64,000 nt of DNA from Hymenopus coronatus. Taxonomy: Eukaryota > Arthropoda > Insecta > Mantodea > Hymenopodidae. Of this stretch, positions 55,837-64,000 are shown in pieces. Every line of letters begins with the position of its first letter. Position 1 is the stretch's first letter. The stretch is from NCBI GenBank assembly GCA_030762935.1, contig CM060887.1, positions 8,238,501-8,302,500 on the forward strand, given 5' to 3'. A program made the translations under genes and the position numbers. Below the pieces are notes generated by a model. The model ran no database searches. It was not told the origin of the DNA and saw only the letters and a list, made by a program, of their open reading frames with translations.

Positions 55837-56584
55837 TCATTACATGGATCCTTTCTCAAGCGGTTAGTACGGGGAGTAACTGCTACTGAAGAAAATAGTT
55901 AAGTTTTAGAATTCAAATATAGGATTTTATTTTCCTCAACGAATTTTCGGAACTAAATTTCAATTACATGAACAAATCAATAACATAATGATTTATAGTA
56001 CACTATATCCGTTTAACTTGTAGACCGATGGCGTGTTTAATACTCACATTTAGTTCCCTTATTACACCAATTCCTTTGTACATCTTCATTTTCATCTTTC
56101 AGAATACCGTGTTTAGTATTTCCACTAAAATTGCACGTCTCTTTATAATTAAATGTGCTTAGTTATGAGATTCATTATTCCCAAAAGATTGATCCTAGAT
56201 GCCATCATGATATTCCTCGAAATCACTCTTGTGTGTCGCTTCTTATTTTTCATCCGTCTCTGAGCAAAATCAAGGGACAATGTATCCCTAATTCTTTTAT
56301 CCTTTCCTTAAAGAAACAATAGTATGAATATAACTCACGAAAACATCACAAACATCCTTATAATAGTTATTTAGATTCAAATTCTACCTTATATCTGTCA
56401 TAAGCCAATAAACATTCATGTAGCACTCATTCGTCGTTCATAATCTTTCATACATAGGCCAAACCACGATCAAGCACATGTTGACACAAGTATACTCAGG
56501 GCCTTTCCCATACTTCAATCACCCTTTTTAACTATAAACAATTAAATTACAGACAATTACATAAAATATCAAGGGTACACAATA
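55837..56584. other. unassigned AT-rich spacer
   Basis: About 750 bp between mariner and the Ty3/gypsy remnant; no LTR, frame or repeat recognised. Confidence 0.4.
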
Positions 56585-57960
56585 AGTCGCCATTGCACCA
56601 CCCCGCCCTCGCCTGGCTGTTAATTTTCAAGAACCTGGAGGGCCAACAGCTCATTGTGTCGAGAGGCTGCAAGAATACACCAGAACATCGGAAAGGAAGG
56701 AGCCACACCAATGCGTTGTCATGTCCAGAAGACGCTGTCCAGAGGAGTGCGACCACTGCACTAAGTTTGAATAGAAGGAGCGTGATGCAGCTGTGCGTGT
56801 TATTTCAGCGGTGTCTGCAACTGGACGGGATAGCGCAGGGCTGAGAAGGGAGCAGTTGGCGGACGCCGATTTGGGAAAAGTGGAAGTAGGGACTGGGCCG
56901 AGCTGGGAGGATATCACACCCAAGAGCACTGTGTACAAGTCCTACTGGACCCAATGGGACTCATTGAAGATCAAGGACAGGGTGCTGTTTAGAGTATGGG
57001 AGTCACCTGATGGAAATACCCAGAGAGAACAGCTAATCTTCCCTCGAGTAAGGCCATGGAAATACTGGAGCAAGTACATGCGGGAGGACATTTGGGACCC
57101 AGCCGAACCATCAACAAGCATCGACAACGGTAATGTTGGTTGAGACTACGGTAGACGCTCAGAGATAGTGCCCATAGACCAGGAACCGTGTTCATATGCA
57201 GCATAGCCATGGACGTATCTGGGCCATTCCTGTGTCCGACAAAGACAATAGGCATCTGTTAGTCGCCATAGATTACTTCACCAAGTGGCCGGAGGTATAT
57301 GCCATCCCTAACCAAGATACCAAGAGTATCGCAAACTGCCTCGTGGAGGAACTGTTTCGTCGCTAAGGGGGTACCAATGTGTTCAGGGGACTTCATGAGG
57401 GAAACACTAGAGCAACTCGAAGTGCACCAGAGGCGTGCAACACCTCTTCGCCACCCACAGTCAACAGCATGGTTGAGCGGCACATGAAGACGCTATAACA
57501 TTTGGGGAAGGTTTAGGCCAATCACCTGAGAGACTGAGATGCGAGGATGCCACTTTTCTTGCTGGCCTACACTCGACACCACCGGGTTGACACCGGCCAG
57601 TTTGGTAGGTATACCATGCTTCCTGATGTTCGGGAGTCCTCCTGGGGCAGAACAACCAGCGGTCGACTATATGGAGCATCTCGTAGAGTGACTTCATGGC
57701 ATGCATGAGATGGCTATATCACCCTGCTCGAACAAAGGGCACTGTCCCAAGCTTCAACAACCATGGCAAGGGCCGTAACTTGTGGTGAAGAGGATTAATG
57801 ATGTCGTGTACCGCGTGCAGAGGCTACCCAGAGGGAAGAAACTGGTAGTACATTTGGATCGATGCTGTATAGTGGCGCTGTCTAGAAACCCAACACTGAG
57901 GAGGAAACAGTGTGACAACTCCGTCTTATGCAAGTTATCGTGTTCGCCTTAGTATGTGAG
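56585..57960 (+). pseudogene. Ty3/gypsy retrotransposon pol remnant (RNase H end and integrase)
   Basis: Order along the plus strand: end of RNase H (HHPALAWLLIFKNLEGQ ... HRKGRSHTNA); linker (KSYWTQWDSLKIKDRVLFRV and WESPDG) with the integrase N-terminal region; catalytic core SMDVSGPF (first Asp), LVAIDYFTKWPEVYAIPNQD, LVEELFRR; then a gap where the second Asp (normally SDQG) should be and only CSGDFMRE remains; NSMVERHMKTL (Glu); LLAYTRHHR; and near 57790 INDVVYRVQRLPRGKK with VVHLDR, the usual integrase C-terminal tail. Frames change several times and stops are present, for example after LVEELFRR. Gag, protease and most of the reverse transcriptase are absent. Inactive. Confidence 0.88.
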
Positions 57961-58100
57961 TCATCATAGTTGGAATGCGTAAACAACACGGAAGTGTGGC
58001 ACATTGTAACAGGACTTTTCTTGCGAGGACATAATTCTTCTCCAAACTTCAGCTTCCCGAAGCTTCCAGGAAGTTCTGTGGCTTTATTTTCTAGCAATAA
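57909..58100 (+). mobile_element. possible 3' LTR of the Ty3/gypsy remnant
   Basis: Starts TGTGACAACTCC right after the pol tail and ends near AGCAATAAAAGG. Position and the AATAAA signal fit part of a 3' LTR. No partner LTR exists in the window to confirm it. Confidence 0.4.
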
Positions 58101-58103
58101 AAG

Positions 58104-58250
58104 GATGATTTTTGTTTTGTAACCTAACGTCCTTTAACCTGGTTGGTCATAACAGACGTTGAATAAAATCGGCGATGTGATCCTCAAATGATATCGGGGT
58201 CCATGGAGCTTAAAGTCGACATTCGCCTATTCAGGATAAGGGAAAGAAAC
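58104..58250. repeat. repeat family F3, copy 2
   Basis: GATGATTTTTGTTTTGTAAC, TAACGTCCTTTAACCTGG, CCATGGAGCTTAAAGTCG, AGGATAAGGG; the second copy of the block at 46826. Class unknown. Confidence 0.65.
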
Positions 58251-58930
58251 TTTATACTGGCTTTTATTCTTTTTGGTGTTCTAGAAAGGTTGCATTTGAG
58301 GTTGCTAATAATTCAAGATTTCTAAATTTTCTTTACAAAGAATTAAATGATTCCATTCCAGTTTTGTTTATTTCACTATTAGAATTTAAGTTACATGTCT
58401 ATTATTTCTTGCGTTAAATACAATTAGTAATTAGAAATCACAATATCAAGTCTTTGTGGGGCTTTGTTCCAGTTAACTCTAATTTTAATGAACCGGTAGT
58501 AAAGCAGAAGAAAGAGTTTAGATTGGCCAAAATAAGTAATTTTTCCCCAAAATTTAGATGTTCAAAATGATACCTCTCATACAACATAGCAACCCCTTGT
58601 GTTCCGCTCGATGCTTTCACTATGTCTTCTTCCGTGTGATGAACAACTGGAACTCTCTCACGATGTCTGTGAATACGTCCTTGTAAACCCTGCTGGAAGA
58701 GCGTAAAGTTCGGTTCTTCGCCACCAGCCGCCAAAGCTACTTGGAGAAGTAAGAGCAGGGCGCTCTATCCACTTTAGTGTTGTAACTCTTGAGTGTACAC
58801 CGGAAACGTATAATTGGTAACCGTTGGTCGTTTCGCAGGTGTAATTTCTGGCTGCTATATGTTTGAAGTCAGCCGCCTCAGCTGCTTAGGGAAGTACTAT
58901 TTATTTTCCTTATAGAGGTGTAAACGGTAT
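58251..58930. other. unassigned spacer
   Basis: About 680 bp. A 98-codon minus frame (58438-58734) has no motif I recognise and no second copy, so I do not call it a gene. Confidence 0.4.
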
Positions 58931-59012
58931 AACGGGTAACACCCTAAGCGAGATTCGAACTCGTGACCTGTTGAATGTGAGGCAGACACGCTACCACCAC
59001 ACTACCCAGGTA
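58931..59012 (-). mobile_element. SINE-C tRNA-like head
   Basis: Best copy: minus strand GGGTAGTGTGGTGGTAGCGT (A-box-like), TGCCTCACATTCAACAGG, and ACGAGTTCGAATCTCGC (T-arm with B box). Resembles a tRNA with CAC anticodon. No SINE body can be delimited. Confidence 0.72.
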
Positions 59013-59312
59013 GGCGAGGGTGATATGTGAATTGAACTGAGTGATGAGTGAACTGAGGGTTAGTGCACAGTGGTGCGCGAGACATGAATGGTGTGCAGCT
59101 GTAAACCGTCTATATGTCGAGTGAATTATTTGCAGCAGTGAAAATAAGAGTTATTTGTAAACAATTTTAGTCGATAAAACATTTGCTACAATATGCGGCC
59201 GTACTTTCGTCAGTAGCACCGTTTGAACAAACCTTCTTTCGGAATATAAGGATTTCACAGCTTATAAGTTACAAGTACACAAAATTGTATAGCTAGATTT
59301 CCTCACTTTATA
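59013..59312. other. unassigned spacer
   Basis: About 300 bp; nothing recognised. Confidence 0.35.
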
Positions 59313-60153
59313 TTCATTTCTCTACACTTACTAAGTACATAGTGTATAGAGAAGGTACTGTAATGCACCCAACAATTCGATACAGAGATTTCACCGGAAA
59401 TACATGTTTTGAGACCCCTGAATAAAAAAAACATTCTAAGAAGTATGTCCGTGTGTGCGTGTGTCTGGACAGCATAGCTCAAAAACGAAAACACCGTTAA
59501 ATACCAAACTTGGTATTTAAGTTAAGTATCTTCCGAGAATGCGACACGAGTACATTCAAGAAAAGCTCCCTCCCCAAATTACCCTTTACATGGAAAAGCT
59601 TTTAAAAATGTTGACTTTCTCAAAAATAGCTGTAACGGTTTTGATTAAAATCGTTATATTTAATATATTTACATGCCAAATAAATGTGTATCTTAAATAT
59701 TTGTGGAATAGCCTCTTAAGATCTCTTTATTCTGGATTTATTTTTATTGAATAAGTGGTAAAGCGTAAGAGATAGCCAAAAACTTATTACGAGAACACAC
59801 AAAAAATTTGGTTCACCATAAAATACGCAATTTTTGCCACTTATTACACTTTTTTGTGTAGAGTTGGCCGTTTTCGAAATATTCTTGCTATAGATTTTAG
59901 TTTTAAAATACTTTTCTCACACGGGAACAATGCTTTGCTTGGTCGTGCAAAGAAACTGATTTCGATCGCATAACAGTCACATTTTAAAACAAGTGACTGT
60001 CATTTTAGTCTAGTGTATTGCCCTTCTAGTTATAAAGGAACTATTTCTGCTAATATTTATCTGGATTATTATGAAGTAAATAGAACAATAAGCTTATTAA
60101 CATTAATTTGTTACAGAGATGTAGAGAAAGTCATGTGAATGGAACACGTCAGA
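59313..60153 (+). mobile_element. HTR full-length copy
   Basis: Left end degraded (TCATTTCTCTACACTTACTA) but the hairpin is kept. The right end GATGTAGAGAAAGTCATGTG to ACGTCAGA. Subfamily 2. Confidence 0.92.
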
Positions 60154-60161
60154 TATTTTTT

Positions 60162-60983
60162 ACTTTCTTTAGCACGTAAGCACAATGTACATTAGCTGAT
60201 AAGGAAAGTACTGTATTCCACCCAAAAATTTGATACCGAGATTTCATCGGAAATATACGTTATGCAAGAACTTTTAGAAAAAGGTCCGCGTATGCGTGTA
60301 TGTGTGCGGTAGTAATTCAAAAGTCCGTTAAATACCAAATTTAGTGTTTAAGCTCAATATATTCTTAGAATGCATAACGAAGACTTCCGAGAAAATACCC
60401 GCACCGTCAAATACCCTTCCCTTGGAACATTTTTTGAAAGTTTAGATTTTCTCGAAAATGGCTTTACGATTTTGATTAAAATACTATATATTTAAGATAT
60501 GTTGATGGCATACGAAATGTACATCTTGAATATTCTGGAAATAGCTTCTGAAGAGCTCTACATTCTGGATGATTTTTGTATAACTAACAAACCGCAAGAG
60601 ATGGACAAAAACTTACTACACAAAAGCATACATCTCGTTTAAGGACATATACTCTATTTCATGTACAGTTTTTTGTTGAGTTACGTCTTCCACAATAGTC
60701 CTTGTTATCGGTTTTAAACTACTAAAACTGTCGCAAACGGGAAGTCATATTTCGTTTCCTACATTGTTTTACTCCTAGAAGCTGAAAAGAGAATCACATT
60801 TTAATTGCTTTACGTTTTGAAATATTTTACTATCGTGTTAATCTAGTGTATTCTTTTATACTTAGAAGGAACTAGTAATAAGATTATTTCTGTTTCGATT
60901 AGCATGAAGAGGTTTGACAAAGAATAAACTTATTAAGGATAAGTTGTTACAGAGATGTAGAAAAAGTCGCGTGAATTGAATCA
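60162..60983 (+). mobile_element. HTR full-length copy, variant hairpin
   Basis: ACTTTCTTTAGCACGTAAGC eight bases after the previous copy ends. Second hairpin type (CACAATGTACATTAGC). Right end GATGTAGAAAAAGTCGCGTG to AATTGAATCA. Strongly diverged. Confidence 0.88.
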
Positions 60984-60994
60984 AGCTCTCTCTA

Positions 60995-61075
60995 TATAGA
61001 AAAATAAATATGTTTTTCCCCAAAATTGTTGTGTTTTCTATGTTAAGTCGCGTACTTCTGGAACTGGTTATGGAC
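60995..61075 (+). mobile_element. mariner 3' tail fragment
   Basis: TAGAAAAATAAATATGTTTT and CGTACTTCTGGAACTG align with the end of the mariner at 55758-55828 (TAGAAAAACAAAGATGTTTC, CGGATACTTCTGGGACAG). Only the last coding bases and the 3' untranslated part are present; the final CCTCGTA is lost where HTR sequence (GGACAGCATGACTC) starts. Confidence 0.8.
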
Positions 61076-61117
61076 AGCATGACTCAAAAACGAAAAGCCC
61101 CTTTAATACCAACATAC
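61076..61117 (+). mobile_element. HTR left piece flanking the 62-bp satellite
   Basis: CAGCATGACTCAAAAACGAA and CCTTTAATACCAA are the HTR block that normally precedes the segment expanded in the satellite. Subfamily 2. Confidence 0.85.
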
Positions 61118-63288
61118 ATTTTCAGGAAACATCCCCCACCCCAAGCTACATTTACATGGACGCTTTTTCCAAATTCACCATTTTCAGGAAACATCCCCCA
61201 AGCTACATTTACATTTACATGGACGCTTTTTCCAAATTCACCATTTCCAGGAAACATCCCCCAACGCAAGCTACATTTACATGGACGCTTTTTCCAAATT
61301 CACCATTTTCAGGAAACATCCCCCAACCCAAGCTACATTTACATGGACGCTTTTTCCAAATTCACCATTTTCAGGAAACATCCCCCCCAACCCAAGCTAC
61401 ATTTACATGGACGCTTTTTCCAAATTCACCATTTTCAGGAAACATCCCCCAACCCAAGCTACACTTACATGGACGCTTTTTCCAAATTCACCATTTTCAG
61501 GAAACATCCCCCCAACCCAAGCTACATTTACATGGACGCTTTTTCCAAATTCACCATTTTCAGGAAACATCCCCCAACCCAAGCTACATTTACATGGACG
61601 CTTTTTCCAAATTCACCATTTCCAGGAAACATCCCCCAACCCAAGCTACATTTACATGGACGCTTTTTCCAAATTCACCATTTCCAGGAAACATCCCCCA
61701 ACCCAAGCTACATTTACATGGACGCTTTTTCCAAATTCACCATTTTCAGGAAACATCCCCCCCAACCCAAGCTACATTTACATGGACGCTTTTTCCAAAT
61801 TCACCATTTTCAGGAAACATCCCCCAACCCAAGCTACATTTACATGGACGCTTTTTCCAAATTCACCATTTTCAGGAAACATCCCCCCAACCCAATCTAC
61901 ATTTACATGGACGCTTTTTCCAAATTCACCATTTTCAGGAAACATCCCCCAACCCAAGCTACATTTACATGGACGCTTTTTCCAAATTCACCATTTTCAG
62001 GAAACATCCCCCAACCCAAGCTACATTTACATGGACGCTTTTTCCAAATTCACCATTTCCAGGAAACATCCCCCAACGCAAGCTACATTTACATGGACGC
62101 TTTTTCCAAATTCACCATTTTCAGGAAACATCCCCCAACCCAAGCTACATTTACATGGACGCTTTTTCCAAATTCACCATTTTCAGGAAACATCCCCCCC
62201 AACCCAAGCTACATTTACATGGACGCTTTTTCCAAATTCACCATTTTCAGGAAACATCCCCCAACCCAAGCTACATTTACATGGACGCTTTTTCCAAATT
62301 CACCATTTTCAGGAAACATCCCCCCAACCCAAGCTACATTTACATGGACGCTTTTTCCAAATTCACCATTTTCAGGAAACATCCCCCAACCCAAGCTACA
62401 TTTACATGGACGCTTTTTCCAAATTCACCATTTCCAGGAAACATCCCCCAACCCAAGCTACATTTACATGAACGCTTTTTCCAAATTCACCATTTCCAGG
62501 AAACATCCCCCAACCCAAGCTACATTTACATGGACGCTTTTTCCAAATTCACCATTTTCAGGAAACATCCCCCCCAACCCAAGCTACATTTACATGGACG
62601 CTTTTTCCAAATTCACCATTTTCAGGAAACATCCCCCAACCCAAGCTACATTTACATGGACGCTTTTTCCAAATTCACCATTTTCAGGAAACATCCCCCC
62701 AACCCAAGCTACATTTACATGGACGCTTTTTCCAAATTCACCATTTCCAGGAAACATCCCCCAACCCAAGCTACATTTACATGGACGCTTTTTCCAAATT
62801 CACCATTTCCAGGAAACATCCCCCAACCCAAGCTACATTTACATGGACGCTTTTTCCAAATTCACCATTTTCAGGAAACATCCCCCCCAACCCAAGCTAC
62901 ATTTACATGGACGCTTTTTCCAAATTCACCATTTTCAGGAAACATCCCCCAACCCAAGCTACATTTACATGGACGCTTTTTCCAAATTCACCATTTTCAG
63001 GAAACATCCCCCCAACCCAAGCTACATTTACATGGACGCTTTTTCCAAATTCACCATTTTCAGGAAACATCCCCCAACCCAAGCTACATTTACATGGACG
63101 CTTTTTCCAAATTCACCATTTTCAGGAAACATCCCCCCAACCCAAGCTACATTTACATGGACGATTTTTCCAAATTCACCATTTTCAGGAAACATCCCCC
63201 CAACCCAAGCTACATTTACATGGACGCTTTTTCCAAATTCACCATTTTCAGGAAACATCCCCCCCAACCCAAGCTACATTTACATGGA
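61118..63288. repeat. 62-64 bp satellite derived from HTR, about 35 units
   Basis: The unit runs ATTTTCAGGAAACATCCCCC, AACCCAAGCTACATTTACAT, GGACGCTTTTTCC, AAATTCACC. It matches the HTR internal segment ATTTTCAAGAAAATCCCCCC, ACCCCAAACTACCC, TTTACATGGAA, CTTTTTTCGAAAATTTTG in order. Length varies by the C run: five C gives 62, six gives 63, seven gives 64. All three plus frames are stop-free, which creates a spurious frame of more than 700 codons. Units with seven C recur every 5-7 units. Confidence 0.97.
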
Positions 63289-63430
63289 CTTCTATTTACA
63301 AGGAACTAGCAATAAGACAATTCTGTTAATGTTTATCTCGATTAGTATGGGATAGAAAGAAGAAGAATCTTTTGTAAGAAGTTTGCTAGTAGAATAGGTA
63401 CAGTAAGTCATATGAATGGAACACTTCACA
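63289..63430 (+). mobile_element. HTR right piece flanking the 62-bp satellite
   Basis: CTTCTATTTACAAGGAACTA to AGTCATATGAATGGAACACT; the right end of the copy whose interior was replaced by the satellite. Confidence 0.88.
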
Positions 63431-63434
63431 TATT

Positions 63435-64000
63435 ACTTTCTCAACACGTACTATGTGCATAGTGTATAGAGAAGGTATTGCACTCCACCCAAACATTTGA
63501 TACCGAGATTTCAGCGGAAATACACGTTTTAGGCTCCCCTGCATCCAAAAACATTTTTAGATAAAGGTCCGTGTGTGTGCTCGTGTGTCTTTGAACACGA
63601 TAATTCAAAAACGAAAAGTCGATTAAATATTAAACTTGATGTTTCAGCTTAGTATCTTCCAGGGGTGTGAAAAAATTATTTTGAGCAATTCCTCCACTCC
63701 ATACTACCCTTTACTGGAAAAAAAATTCTTAAATTTTTATTTTCTCACAAATGTCTTGAACGATTTTGATTAGAATTCCCAAAAAATGTATATCTTGTAT
63801 TTTCTGGTAATAGCCTCTGAAGAACTCTTTATTTTGAATGAGTTTTGCGAAATTTTATATAACTGGTAAGAGATAGACAATAAGTTGCCACACAAAAAAC
63901 GTAGATCTCGTCAAAATCCACAATTTATATCACTTACGTTTTTGTTGTGGAGGTAACCGTTTCCGAGATATTCCTTGTTATTGGTTTCAATTGTGAAGTC
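63435..64000 (+). mobile_element. HTR copy, cut by window edge
   Basis: ACTTTCTCAACACGTACTATG with hairpin, subfamily 1 (GAACACGATAATTC); runs into the window end in the GATATTCCTTGTTATTGG block. Confidence 0.93.

Noticed and set aside
58438..58734. 98-codon minus frame as a host gene
   Set aside because: No domain, no second copy, no splice or promoter context that can be argued from sequence alone.
61010..63355. 781-, 717- and 396-codon plus frames
   Set aside because: They are the 62-64 bp satellite read in its three stop-free frames; the peptide is a low-complexity repeat with frame changes at C-run variants and no protein family match.

Overview
This is an AT-rich eukaryotic, animal-type stretch made almost entirely of transposable elements and tandem repeats. 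I recognise no intact host gene, no functional tRNA or rRNA gene and nothing bacterial. Degraded mariner, pogo/Tigger, Ty3/gypsy and LINE coding remnants plus tRNA-derived SINEs point to an invertebrate, most plausibly an arthropod; the species cannot be named from this.

Roughly half of the window belongs to one interspersed family that I label HTR (hairpin / T-tract repeat; provisional name). A full copy is about 830-900 bp. Its left end is ACTTTCTCTACA, folded into a hairpin ending near position 40. A GT-rich microsatellite follows near position 200. Its right end is TGTAGAGAAAGT, a short imperfect hairpin (ATGTG...CACAT) and CAGA. Copies lie in oligo-T tracts. The 12-base inverted repeats are asymmetric: terminal at one end and subterminal, followed by a hairpin, at the other. 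That is the layout of non-autonomous Helentron (Helitron2/HINE, DINE-1-like) elements, but the classification is inference. I call a copy + when ACTTTCTCTACA is on its left. There are about 55 full or partial copies, nested in each other and in other transposons, and many lie head to tail.

Layout: 1-12.5 kb, nested HTR copies; 12.7-13.3 kb, trinucleotide microsatellite; 13.5-13.8 kb, LINE remnant; 14.5-20.3 kb, HTR copies, a mariner tail and a SINE; 20.6-22.6 kb, a dead pogo/Tigger transposase split by an HTR; 24.0-26.8 kb, a 70-bp satellite of about 39 units; 27.1 kb, a mariner head; 30.1-32.4 kb, a four-level nest (HTR, repeat family F2, piggyBac-like TTAA element, SINE); 32.7-44 kb, HTR copies; 44.2-46.7 kb, a cluster of F2, SINEs, a tRNA-like inverted-repeat element and a mariner chimera; 47-53.6 kb, HTR copies; 54.0-55.8 kb, a mariner split by an HTR; 56.6-58.1 kb, a Ty3/gypsy pol remnant; 59.3-64 kb, HTR copies, one carrying a 62-64 bp satellite of about 35 units that grew from its own internal sequence.

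No genes act together here. The interest is in transposon architecture: empty and filled sites, nesting order, and two satellites whose origin or fold can be read from the sequence.
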